Source of the DNA: Lasioglossum baleicum
Lineage: Eukaryota > Arthropoda > Insecta > Hymenoptera > Halictidae
Reading direction: 5' to 3'
Assembly: GCF_051020765.1 (NCBI RefSeq)
Contig: NC_134936.1
Coordinates: forward strand, 18,180,618 to 18,244,617
Length of the DNA: 64,000 bases
The notes below the pieces were generated by a model that saw only the letters and a program-made list of their open reading frames with translations, was not told the origin of the DNA and searched no databases. The stretch's first letter is position 1; the number at the start of each line of letters is the position of its first letter. The position numbers were made by a program, and so were the translations under genes. This document shows, piece by piece, positions 23,863 to 35,590 of this stretch.

Positions 23863-26331
23863 AACGAGTGGAATAATTCGAGAAGCATCGTACCTCGGCT
23901 TCTCCGCGAGTGACAGAGTCGACCATGGATCTCGTACAGTCGACCGCGCTCGTTCGATCCGACAGCGATTGTATCGTTCGGGAAAGTTTCCCTATTACAG
24001 GCCCTATCTGAGAGCAGCGTTTCAGGAGTTTCCTGAAGGAGTGGCGCCGCGCCGCGCCAGCGTGAGCCAGCTCGCAGATTGCGCGATCGCTCGCAGACGG
24101 AAGTCGTTTAATTTACCGCTGCGCGGAGATACACGAGTGGTAACAATGCCTCGGACGTCGTAACACCGTCGACAGCCGCGGCCGGTGATCTCGGATGCGA
24201 GGCGACGTAACCTCTCGACGCTATCACGGATACTCTGTGTGCCTGTAAGTCGTACGCCAATGGTGAAACGCGCTACGATGCGATGGGACGCGGAAGATGG
24301 TGACGAAGGACGTTCGTGAATTTACGTCGCCGAGATATAAACCGTATGCACGGTCCCCATTGTCTCGGAATGTATCCCCTGGCAACGCTGTAAATCGAGT
24401 AATCCCCTCGATTTGTGATATTTCGCCGACCCCTTTCCAGAAGGGATATCGAATGGGGTTGCCGGGATCGCGTTCGCTAATCGATGGAGACCCGGAGGAC
24501 TTGGGCCACCAACGTTTTGCAAAAGTGTTAGACGCGTGTTTTGTTTTGGAGGTGAAAATAGCCCTAAGAGTTCGAATCACCGGTTGCTAGCGAATTCGTC
24601 GATTGTTATTCAACGAGTTAATTGGTTGGTTCATCGTTTGGCCCATTCATTAGCTCGTTTAACAGGTGTATACACCGATTAATCGACGGTGCTCGAGTGG
24701 TTTGAAGAGAGCGAGCTGGTATCTAGACTGCTGTATATAAGAGGGCCTTTCGAGATTCCTGATGTTTCTCGAACATCTAGCAGACACCGGCCTATTTTTC
24801 CGCGTGTTATTAATTCTCCGATATCTGCGGTCACGCGGACGCTATCGAATCGTCTGCGCGTCCCATCAGGATCCACTCGGCCGCCCACGCGAATTTGTTT
24901 GCGGCAAGATGAAACTGTGTCCGCTCCGTCACCTTCCCTATTTGCCGCGCCCATCGGACCTCGAAACTGTCAGGGACGAGAGTTAAATCGGAATCGCGGA
25001 CGTTCTGTTCCATATACGGAATCAGGCTACGTATTATCAGCCGCGGAGCCTATCTGGTTCGTCGGTGCTATATTTAACCGGCGATCGAACTGTTGTTCGT
25101 CAATACAAAAAGACAAAGGCGAGAAACGTGTACCGCATGGACGTGAAAACGCGACTGTTACACACCTCCAATACTTTCCTCTGTTCTCGATCTGAATTGT
25201 GCTTCACACACATTTGCTTGTTATCGAATCGTTGCTAGAAACAGGAATACATGTTTTTGATATTGTAATATTTCTGGTGTACCTTAAAATCACGAGGGAA
25301 GGTAATAACACAAAATGGGAATAATAATTCAAGACTCGAGCGAGCAAATGGAAAATTGTCTGCAATCTTCCGGCGCAGCGGTAGAAACATAAGACGGAGA
25401 ATGTACTTCGCCCGTGTCGGAGTTGTCATTCAATTACACCCGACGGACGTGTATTCGCCGTAAACGCGTTTCAGAGTTTGTAACAACGATAATACGTCTT
25501 TATTAGCCGCGCGTAAATTCGGAAGCGGAAACAGCCATTACACGCTGACAAATTAATGAGACGAAATGAATCGCGTCTCTCGAAACTTCGCCAACAGATA
25601 GTTACATATTTTCATTCGGCGTTCGCTCGCACTTAATCCGAGGAGCGGATCGAAACCTGAGAGTATCGCAACGATAATATTGAGAGAGAACCGACGAAGA
25701 AGATATAGCGAGATTTAATTAGTTCTGAAATCCGAGTCGATCAGGTTGCGGCGAAGAAATCGATTCGCAGCGACTCCCCGGAGCCACTTGTTAGCATCGT
25801 GCGCGCGTTGACGAGTAATTATTATAATTCGTACTTTACGCCGATATCGAGTTTAACGCGAACGTCATTATGCTACGTCGCGCGACTGTTTTGCAGACGC
25901 CTCGGTTTCGCCGGTTTCGGGACGCCGCGCCGGAATTATTAATTAAATACCATTTGAACAAGACGCCCGAAATGAGAACTACGAGCAATGAAAATTTCAA
26001 CGTTCCCCACATTGTTATGAGAAGTAATAGCCGGCATTATTGTAACTACGTTAACCGTACCAAACTGCTCGAAACTGGTAAAGCGAGTGAATTCAAGACC
26101 CCGAACGCGCGCACAGACTCCTTCACAGACGGAAATAAGCACCGCGCTCTTCTCGTCTGAACAGAATCGTGCTTCCGCGAAACATTATTTCAACATTACC
26201 AGTGTTACATTATTATCAAAATTATTCCTCTAAAAGCACTGTTAGTGTTTTATATAACTGTGCTATGCAATCTTAAAAATGTACTTTTCTCCCTCGCAAG
26301 AATTTCAAGCGAGTCCTGTGCAATTAGCAGA

Positions 26332-26532
26332 GACTGCAGATCTTTATGCATTTATATAGTCAAATTGAGAAAATGAAATTCACAAGATTGTTGGAGAATT
26401 TAAAAAATTCAGTATGTCGGCATATGATTATATCTCCTCTATGAAAATCATTAAGGGAAGAAATAACATTCAATATAGTTTCTCATACTCTATACAATAT
26501 AATTCTTATATCTTGCATAAAGATCCGCAGTC
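26332..26532. mobile_element. 200 bp MITE, family with GACTGCGGATC ends
   Basis: The left end GACTGCAGATCTTTATGCA and the right end TGCATAAAGATCCGCAGTC are inverted copies with one mismatch. The length of 201 bp nearly equals that of the copy at 62745-62944. The flanking dinucleotides are not intact TA, so the target duplication has decayed or the insertion is old. The inside is AT-rich and non-coding. Confidence 0.8.
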
Positions 26533-27019
26533 TCGTAATCAGCGGATTTCGTACAGGTTGTTACCGGACGGTGGAAAGGGAGCCATTCTTTTCGAGAGAT
26601 CTCGAGTTACCGGAGTTATTCGTACGATAACTGATTTGTAGCCCCGTGCCAGCACAAAGACATAAATCTTCTTCCCACCCCTACTGTCGGTTCTTTCTGG
26701 ACCAGGTCTGGCCTCGTTCACGCTCACGTTCGCGAGCTGTTCTTGTACGTGTGCGCGTTGCCCTCGTGCTTTCCCGGGCCGAGGCTCACTCGTGCGAGTT
26801 TCCTCTGCTTCTACTATCTGGCATCCGACTACTGTCACAACAATATCCTTCCTTGCTCCTTCGCCACCTTCGTGATTTATCCCTGGATCGCCGCCGCGGC
26901 CGCATCAATTAAGCAGGGCCGCGCGTTCATGTTCGCGTAATTATGGGCCGAGACTTTCACGGTCGTTTCGCGGCCGGATCGTAAAAAATCGGGGAAAAGA
27001 GCGCCGATGATTTACGAGC

Positions 27020-27048
27020 CGGCGCGCGGCGCGGCGCGGCGCGGCGCG
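27020..27048. repeat. CGCCG pentamer array, opposite strand
   Basis: About five units as GGCGC, including one expanded CGCGCG, the longest array in this orientation. Confidence 0.9.
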
Positions 27049-27763
27049 TCGGATACCTGGACCCTTCCTTTATGCGGGAATTACGTCGTAAATTGATAAA
27101 TATTGTCGCGATACTTTTTCCCGTCGTAGGTTGTGTTCCTAACGCAAGAAACACACCGCGAAGAGACAAGCGATAATTGTTAAGATCAGGAGCATCCCAC
27201 GGAAACGGCTTCTTCAACGAACTCGCGAAAACAGAAATTAAAACGATACTTATTATCTCTGTCGACGAATAACCGCGCTATATACCCGCGCAGAAGAAAA
27301 TCAACTCGACGTTCAACTTTACAAAACTTTCTATTCCATTATGCGCTGCGCCCAACCGCGGCCGCTATAGAAACTTAACATTCCGCTCATTATACATTCG
27401 CTGTCCGCTGATATAAAGCCAATTTCTCAACCAAGAACGTAAACCATCATTTCAATTCGAGCTAAACCGTGTACAATTCTCTTCGGTGAGTTTTAAACTG
27501 CCAACACACATTTGTGACAAAATTACGCGAATTATCAGTTTTCCACCGAACAAGTAGTTCTAACGTGATATTTTCAAGAAGCGCGCTGGTTTACAGAGCA
27601 ATTAAGAATAAATTAAGGGTTTTACGGTATCCGGGAATGTGTTGAAAGGGTGATTTTCACCCGAGGGAAACTAGGAGATGGGAAGCGGAGTCTGGGGAAA
27701 AAAGACGAGCGAGAAAGTGGAAGGTTGCGCGCACCAAAAACACGAAAGGTAAGAGGAGAGAGG

Positions 27764-27764
<1 letters not shown>

Positions 27765-27795
<31 letters not shown>
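27765..27795. repeat. (CT)n microsatellite
   Basis: About 15 CT units following a GA-rich stretch. Confidence 0.95.
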
Positions 27796-27797
<2 letters not shown>

Positions 27798-28367
27798 GTG
27801 TGAAGTAAAGAATGGAGTGTTGTCGGTAATTAGGGATCCCGAATCCGGCCTGGTGGATTTCCACAATCATCCGGCAGAGTCATCGTTGCCTTCGGCGTGT
27901 ATTCCACGCGGGACGACCCTTTCACCCGTCCGAGGTGGGCCGTCGTTGATGATTTATGCCCACGCGTGTCACATTGTGTACCGTTGCGTGTGTCGCGCTA
28001 ACAACGTACACGGCAGCCGCGATTATGCGGCAGCAGCGTCGTCGTTATACGCGCCGCGCCTCCCCATGAAGCATCGCGTGCGCATTTACGCGGCGATATG
28101 TGCATCCAGCCAGTTTCGCCCGTCCGCACTCGTCCCGTATTTGTCTGCCACTGCTCTCGGATGCATGCTCGGCTACGCCGCGAACGAGCCCTGCATGCTT
28201 TCGTACCCCCGTACGAGGTCTCGTTGTACTTTTGTCGTGATTTTACTAGCCACGGAAGTGGTATAGGTCGACCACCACACACCGAACGGCGAACGGTTCC
28301 ATTGACTTTCCACTGGCCGGAAGAAACATCGATTTCTACCAGTCAGAAAAATGGGCTGGCTTACTTA

Positions 28368-28925
28368 CGCTCCCGCTCTCATGAGTCTTAGGACACCTCT
28401 GGTTTTTAGCAAAACTGTGGCATTTCGTACAGATTATCAACCTTTAACCGTGTATTAACTACATTATATAAATATAATGATGTCGATCGGAAACACACTG
28501 AGAAAAATATGTAAAAAGTATTTGGTTCAATTTCAATGTAATAATTCAACTGTACATAGACAGGTACGAAACTTTTGCCCTTCTTCGAAAACACATTTCT
28601 GGAATATTTTGGCTCGAGAATGGAATAGTATCGGAATAACAACAGAAAGTATATGGAAAAATTGATCACGCGAATGCCAAGAATAGTGGAAACTGTAATA
28701 AAGGAACGTAGCGGATTCTTCTCTCTCGGTGAAAAGAAAATATAAATAACTTTTTACTTGTTGCGGTAAGATTATTGATATACGAGTGCAGCATCCTTTC
28801 CTTGACATGTAAACCTTTAAACGAGGAGAAATTTGTTCGCATCCTTCAACGATCGTTTAATATTTGCAGAATTCAATACAAATATGATCACTGTCCTAAC
28901 ACAATAAGACTTATGAGCGGGAGTC
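28368..28925 (+). mobile_element. Deleted Tc1-like transposon
   Basis: The left end CGCTCCCGCTCTCATGAG (28368 on) and the right end, read on the minus strand as GACTCCCGCTCATAAGTC, are inverted versions of each other. TA dinucleotides flank both ends (28366-28367 and 28926-28927), as expected for Tc1/mariner insertion. At 558 bp it is far shorter than an intact element of about 1.3 to 1.7 kb, so most of the transposase is missing. The inner part still encodes a transposase C-terminal remnant. A second fragment of the same family is at 33839-33945. Confidence 0.78.
28477..28745 (+). pseudogene. Tc1-like transposase C-terminal remnant, frameshifted
   Basis: An open frame from 28477 runs to a stop just after 28662 and includes FWNILAREWNSIG. 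A +1 shift near 28655-28662 reveals LITRMPRIVETVIKERSG, ending at TAA 28743-28745. The arrangement of a Trp-containing helix, then (L)I-x-x-M-P-R, then a V-I-x-x-x-G motif is the usual C-terminus of Tc1-like transposases. The N-terminal DNA-binding domain and the catalytic DDE region are absent or unrecognisable. The product would have cut and moved the surrounding element. It is broken by the frameshift and by the large deletion, so it is certainly inactive. Confidence 0.68.
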
Positions 28926-30817
28926 TAACTATTGGCGAGATATCGCGTTTACAGTTTACGAGTAAATTCCAAGGGATCTTCGAAGCAACATGGAACATGG
29001 AATTTGTTATTAAACGACGAGGGGTTGAACATTCATCGAGGAAGCATCGTTTGCGATAGACAGATTGAAAGTTCGAAGAATGGAAGCATCAACATTCCCG
29101 CTGCATTATGACCGGTAGTCATTCACGAGAGACTGCGTCTCTAGGAACTGAATACACCTTTTTATAGGCGCACGAACAATAAGCGTGATCCTCTAAACGG
29201 GAGCACGTCGACTAGCAGCGGCATGGAAAGAGGGAACACCTGGGTGTCCCTTTAAACGGAGGTTCCATCGCGTCTAATTAGAATTCATTGGCGAATCGAT
29301 GTTTCGCTCTCGGAGAAATGGACTGACCCATTTTTTTTCGACTGGTGCACGCGCCTTTTCCCAAACCGTTTTCCTCCGCTCGAAGGGGGTGTGGGAAAAC
29401 AGTTTGAAATTTTACGGAACCCTGGACCCCGGTGGTTAAACGCGCGAAACTTTCTTGTCCGAACCAATTATCCGCGCACTTAAGCGCGCCGCGGGCTTTA
29501 CCAGCGAGAGGTCTCGCGGTGTAAACTCGTAATGCCGGCGATTTCGGCTGCTGCACGAAGCTCAACCCTTCGCGCTAATGTTCCTGGACAGGGTGGAGAG
29601 TTTATCGTATGCGGTAGCGATAATAATCGCCGCAATATGACCACTGATGCATGTAGTACGCTCGTTGTTCATAAATCACGGCGCGAACACCGTGTTCCGA
29701 CGTCCGCCGCGTATCTGAGCACTCGTGCCGCCCTGGGAATTTATTCTAGACCCTCGCGGTTCAAGTTGAATCATATTTTCAATTCTATTCCCGCGAGGGG
29801 AGGGGAGGGGGGGACATTTTTCATTAGAAAAAGGTTTTCACGCGTGGAAACCCACCTTAATAAACCTTAATAAAGTAGAGCGATAAAATGGATTTGAAAC
29901 CCTGACGAGACTAAATATTATTTTAAAAAAAGATTCTATTCCTTCGAATATGTGATACGATATAACCGAGTGATTTTAGTGATATCTATAATTTTATTGG
30001 TACGAAATGGAGGTGGAACTATCATAAAAAATTCAGTAATTAAAGATTTGTAAGAGTTTCCCCGTGATTCCTTTTCCCGCGGATTAAAACGGTTTGCAGA
30101 GCTTTCACATCGAGCTTCGGGGACTGAAAGCACGCTAAAAGCTCCACAAGCAAACGTCGGGGGATATTCTTTTTCACTCCATCGCTTGCTTTGGCGCTAT
30201 TAAATGTCGTTTACATTTATGGAGTACGGGCAGGAACCACACGCAGGAACAGATCCGTATCGCAACGAGTGCTGGTCGAGATAGGGATCTCTTAAAAAAT
30301 TCCCGGCGACCCCTGTTCCCGTCGGTGGTTATCCACCCCTCAGGATGCATCAACCCCATTACATCGAGGCGTTCGCCCTCGGTGAAGCCCTTCAGTCAAC
30401 GTGGGAGCACGTCACTTCAGGGAAAATGAAACCACTCGCGGGAGGGTTGGAGGACGCACCCAACCAACCGTAGAAAGAAAAGGGAAAACTTGGATAGGAA
30501 GTAGGAGGAAAAAGAGTGGAGGAGAAAGACTGGAAAGAGAGGCTGGAAGAGACGAGACGTGGACGTCGTGTTAAGCTGCTACGTGACGACGACGTCGTCA
30601 TTGTTTCATTCCGGTGACGGCGACGGGCGGCAGAGGAAACTTTCCCCGCGGCGGCGGAATGACAAACAACTCGAGAAGTTCAAAGACGGGGCACCGGTAA
30701 TATTTCTGTTTCGTATTAGCCTCGCGCGTCCCAAACTTTCTGGTTAATTAAAGGACCGATGCGACGGGACGAGGACGGATGAAATAAAGAAACGCGGAAT
30801 GCACAGTGTCGCGAATA

Positions 30818-30966
30818 CAGTGGCGAATTCGGCCGAATTCGTGGCAAAAATTCATATCTGGAAATCTATAACGAATTATCGAAATAAATGCCAATGGTAA
30901 ATTTTTCAAAGTTGGATAAATGTTTTTTCTATTTTTAGCCAGGAATTTCGCCGAACTCGCCGCTAT
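30818..30966. repeat. Possible MITE with AGTGGCGAATTCGGC-type ends
   Basis: AGTGGCGAATTCGGC near the left end and, on the minus strand, AGCGGCGAGTTCGGC near the right end differ at two of fifteen positions, enclosing about 120 bases of AT-rich sequence. The left end starts CAGTGGCG, which resembles hAT termini, but no 8 bp target duplication can be seen. Confidence 0.45.
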
Positions 30967-31794
30967 GCGTCACGGAGAAAAGAAAAGTCGAGGCTTTATG
31001 CCGGCCAGGTTTTGATTTATCCGAGGAGGACAGCCTGCTGCCATTGTCGAGAGATCGTATCTCGCGGAATTACGGTCTCAACGTGTTTATTCGGCAAATA
31101 ATCCCCCCCCCCCCTCTATCTCGTCCCCTATACTATTCTCTTTCTCCCCTTCTCTCTATCCCTCTTCTTCGTTTTTTCTCTATTCTGTACATATCCTCGG
31201 ACGAATGTTATAGCAAGTAACATGCTCGCGAAACTGGAACGCCCCCGGTAATGGATCCACGGCGAAGTTGCCCGCGTTTTTAACGCGCCCGTTCAGAACG
31301 GTTCCCCGGAACATATTTCACGATGGAGAATTTTACTTCGTTATCGAACCCAAGCCACTTGGCCGAAACGAACGCGATAAAACCGGCCGTTAATGCACAT
31401 CCATTTCGGTTATTGTTCGCGAACGAAGCCACCGGCGACGCGTCGTAATGCACTTTAATTGCACCGGGCGTTTCGCGAGTTATGTACGCCCTGATATCTA
31501 ATATACTCGAGCAGAGAACGACGAGGGGTGTGCAATCCTTCGAACGAATGCCTCTCCGGTGCGGTGGCGTCCATTGTTCCTTTGGATATGAAATTATTCG
31601 GCGACCGCGAACGGGGAGGAAATCGTCTGCTTAAACGTTACACGCTTCCTCTTTCTCTTTCATTTCATAATTTGTCGCATCGCGCGATTCAATTACCTTC
31701 TCACGTGCAGCTTTGCTAATCTACTCGAGACAGATTACAATGATGTACAAGTTTGAAATTTAACAGAGGGCTAGAGACAAGCATTGAACACAGT

Positions 31795-32045
31795 CCTCGT
31801 ATAAGTAGAATAGCTCAAGCAGCAATCAGACAAATGGACAAGGACTTGGTGTCTGTCCAGCCAAGTGGAATATGCATATCCCACTCCCGTAACCGGACAA
31901 GTTAAATGGGACACTGTCCTCTTCCAAATAAGTGATATAGATCTCTGTCGTTCCAGTGGAATAAGCTGCCTTGTCCCGCCGAATAAGCAACAGCAACACG
32001 ACCGTTCGTGATCGAGCGGACAAGTGGAATGAGACGATGCCTCGG
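31795..32045 (+). repeat. Cluster of degenerate AAGTGGAATA motifs, patch 1
   Basis: Near-matches to CAAGTGGAATA recur every 27 to 39 bases: TAAGTAGAATA (31803), CCAAGTGGAATA (31861), CAAGTTAAATG (31900), AAGTGATATAG (31930), CCAGTGGAATA (31953) and GACAAGTGGAATG (32019). GGACA or GACA often precedes the motif. The intervening bases are not conserved. Confidence 0.55.
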
Positions 32046-33838
32046 TGTTTTATCAAGTTAGCCACGAACTCGTATACTGCTAAAAAGATTCATAATATTA
32101 CAGGTTGAAGGGAATGTTCCGTCGTATTTCAAAGATAACACATTTGAATCAACTTATAAAAATAAATGTTTAATATGATTTATAATGAGATTTAATGATA
32201 CAAAATATCCATTATTTGTAACAATATGTTGCCATTTTTCAGATAACCTGTCAATTCCTGTTTCCCAAAGACTCCTCGGCAACATGTGCTTTTCATTTAC
32301 AAGCAAAATTATGATAATTAGGGAGAATTAAACACGGTATATAAAATATTTGTCTTCAATTTCCCTGAATCTATCGCCACGCAATTACCTGTGATAAATT
32401 TTGCAATATCCGCGAGATATATCGAGCCGGGGATCGTTGATTCCGCTCCCGTGATTTATCATTCAGTGTTTTAATTGTCAATATTGTGCTGGAACGAGGC
32501 AATCTGTTCTCTAAATTACGAGCAACGTCTTACGTGCGGAGATATACGAGGTTTACCGCATCCCTTCGCCGCGAGGGCGTCGCTAAGGGGAGGAACCGAG
32601 CATGATGTCTCCGACACAAAAGACCTGTTACATAATACAGGGTGTTCATAAATTTAGAATCCACTCAGGCCACGCTCGTGTAGCCGCCATGATATCATTT
32701 CCTGCTCTTCTTCGCTCGATGCCTTGCCACCCGTCCCTTTCAGAATCTTTTAAATTTCCAATAATCTTCGCTCGACCCGGTTTTCTAAAAACGTAATTTC
32801 CCTCCCTCATCGCCGGTAATCTCTGAATCTACAAAAATTTAATCAACTCCCAGCTGGCTCGCTCGAGCCATTAACAGCAATGAAACATTCACGCTGCTGG
32901 GAGAGAGAGACCCTGTTCATTTTTATCAGACCAAGTCGGGCAATTATTAATTTGCTTATCGTATAATCGAGTTTCCCGGTATCGTATAGATTTATCCAGT
33001 CCTACGGGGGTTCCTCGAACCCTGGGAAAAAGGAAGTACGCGTTAATTGCCAGAAAACGTCGTCGCCAACCTCGGGAAACCGAAAGCTCCGGCATCCGTG
33101 ATAAATTATCCCGCGGGACGCAACGACTACGGTCGCTAGCGAACGCTGTCTTTATAGAAAATTACCGACCGATGAAAGGTTAAGACCTCCGAGATTGTTA
33201 CGGAACTGAGACGTTTTAACCCTTCGCACTCGAAGCTGTTTCGATAAATTTAGAATTTCGTCAGAATCATTTTCAGCGACTCCTCAAAGTGTTCTTCGAG
33301 ACTTTCTACAAAAGTAGGAAGCTCTCCGATCTCTCAGGAAAATTTCCAAGCGGCGTCTTCGCGGATTCTGTCGGGACACGTCGGCGCGTAAAATAATTAA
33401 TACTCTGGGCAACTATTTTAATTAGCTGCGGGGCAGTTCGTTCCCAAACGTACCGTCCGAGTTAATTTTTTCCCCGGCGGCGCGGCGTGCGTCCTCGAAC
33501 TTTAATAAACGTTCGTGCGTTGTCTCGGCAAAATTTCATTTGCATCTGGACCGCCGGCGGCCGTTTCTCCAAGTTCTTCGTGGCCGCAGGTAGTTCTCGG
33601 TTTGTCGACCCTCTTCGGGGGCTCAAAGGACGTCTGTGTCGGTCCGAGAGTGGTGGGAACGGACGCCGGAAAAGGAGAGGAAACAGCGGAGGGGCTCGGT
33701 TGAACGTTGAAAAATGTGTAACGCGGGGAAAGAAGGTTATGGGATCGTTCCGGCGCGGCGCACGGTCTGCTTTATATTCCCGTCTGTATCCCCGGTTATG
33801 AACTGGTCCTTTTTCCCGTGAAGCGTCTTCCGTGTGTG

Positions 33839-33945
33839 TACACTCCCGCTCATAAGTCTTAGGACAGTGATCGTATTTGTATTGCACTCTGTACAAATGA
33901 AATAGTCGTTGAAGGACACGAACAAATTTCTCCTTATTTAACCCC
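33839..33945 (-). mobile_element. Terminal fragment of the same Tc1-like family
   Basis: This stretch begins ACTCCCGCTCATAAGTCTTA and continues with sequence matching the minus strand of 28815-28923, including a shared GAACAAATTTCTCC. It is therefore one end of the element seen at 28368-28925, in the opposite orientation. No matching second end is visible nearby. Confidence 0.75.
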
Positions 33946-34257
33946 TTGCCCCTACGATTTATTTTACAATTTCAGTGATCACAACTTTCTTCGTAGTTCG
34001 TGATTTCCTAAAAAAGGAGAGAATAACATACATATTTACTAGACTCTGTTCCGAATCTTCATCACGAGTCTAACACGAGGTGAATAATCTCATAAACATG
34101 GTGTATAATTTATACGAAATACCAGAGTTTTACCGGAAAACCAGAGCTGTCCTATATAACTTATGAGCGCGATTGTACGTATGTATCTCAAAAGCATTGC
34201 CGCGGCCATAGAAGCGAGAAAAGACACGCGGGCAATGAAAAACACAGTGGTAAGGGT

Positions 34258-34274
34258 GGGGGGGGGGGGGGGGG
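34258..34274. repeat. Poly-G run, 17 bases
   Basis: Uninterrupted G homopolymer following GTAAGGGT. Confidence 0.95.
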
Positions 34275-35052
34275 TATTCGAAGGGAATACATACAGAGAA
34301 ACAGAGTCGGTGTTCGAATAAATATGTAGGCGAGCACGCGTGCGTGGACACGGTAAAGCTAAAAAGAAGCTACGAAGCCGAAGGTGTACTCGGCGCGAGT
34401 GCATCGGTAAGACGTTTCGCGTGCAACCGCGAATCCTGGGATCTTATTCGCGGGCGCACGGTTCTTCGCGGTCGGATTCGCGTGCAGGATAAACACGGGA
34501 ATAAGACACGGAGATAATGTTCTCTCTCGGTGTGTTGCATCGTTAATGGACGAATCATGTGCCGTTTCGGACCGATCGATCGTAAATCGCTTCACTTATC
34601 TTACGCGTTGATTATTCGTTGAAGCGGAATAATCGTCGCGCGACCCGATAATACCAATTGCACGCGCCAGTCGGGATAGATATGTACGAACGAGTAGTAT
34701 CCTTCGTGAGAACCGTAAGCCCGGTGTATCGCGTGTAGGTCGCACCCTGGGAGTGATAACGGAGATAGCGTCACTCGCCTAGCTAATTACTAGTCACCAA
34801 CTATACGGCTCCTGGGAGCCGGCTCATGAATGAACGTCCCTCTGTGTGCGCGTTACACCGGCGGACCGCTCGCGCTCGCTGCCCGGGATCTTGATGTCTG
34901 CATAATCTAGGAATAAGGATACCGTGTCCGCTGGTCATCAATTTATATGATAATATTTTGGATCCAGCTGCGATTAGCATTATGGGTCTTTTAGCCGCAA
35001 CTGACAGGGAGCTCTCTGCGAGCTGTAGGCATCCTTAGAATCGTGTTACGAT

Positions 35053-35246
35053 TTCGGTATTTTAAGGTGAAACGACGATGACCCGAAATCGCACTAGGAT
35101 AAGGACCAGAAGTTTCATGAGCGCGGAATTGCGAAGCTACCAGAAAGATGGCGATAGATCATCGAACAAAATGGAAAATATTTTATTGATCAGAGTTCAT
35201 TGGTTGAATGAAAAAATTGAGTTCTATTTCACCTTAAAATACCGAA
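35053..35246. mobile_element. MITE with perfect 20 bp inverted ends
   Basis: TTCGGTATTTTAAGGTGAAA at 35053-35072 is exactly complementary to the sequence at 35227-35246. The total length is 194 bp. No clear target duplication is visible, and no other copy was found in the window. The perfect arms suggest a young insertion or selection for a hairpin. Confidence 0.72.
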
Positions 35247-35384
35247 CTTACTTTCTTGCCAACCCAATACATTCTCCGGCTACGGAATTCTTCTCCTTGC
35301 CTGTGATCAATGATTATTATTGAAATAGTACCGAAGACCAACAACAGTTTATTCTTCGGTTAGCCCGACTATGGCATATACTTC

Positions 35385-35590
35385 TCTGGTCCGACCAGGT
35401 CGATTCCTTCCACTTGAGAAACCATGATCGCCTCGTTCCACTTATGTGATCATGATCGACTAATTCTACTTGCCTCGTTGGCGATCTTGTTATCGCGTGT
35501 TTCTCATCACTGATTCTCCCGTTCCACCGGTCTGACATATTTCACTTGTTCGACACGTAATCAATCTGTTCTATTTCGTCTGACCAATTG
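35385..35590 (-). repeat. Cluster of AAGTGGAATA motifs, patch 2, reverse orientation
   Basis: On the plus strand this shows CCTTCCACTTG, GTTCCACTTATG, ATTCTACTTGCC, GTTCCACC and TCTGACATATTTCACTTG, which are the reverse complements of the motif plus its GGTCAGA companion. Spacing is about 25 to 45 bases. Confidence 0.5.

Noticed and set aside
24560..24590. GTTCGAATC resembling a tRNA T-loop
   Set aside because: No matching 5' acceptor stem or anticodon stem within 75 bases upstream.
24689..25195. 168-codon plus-strand open frame
   Set aside because: Overlapping frames on both strands are also open, and no domain or splice signals support it.
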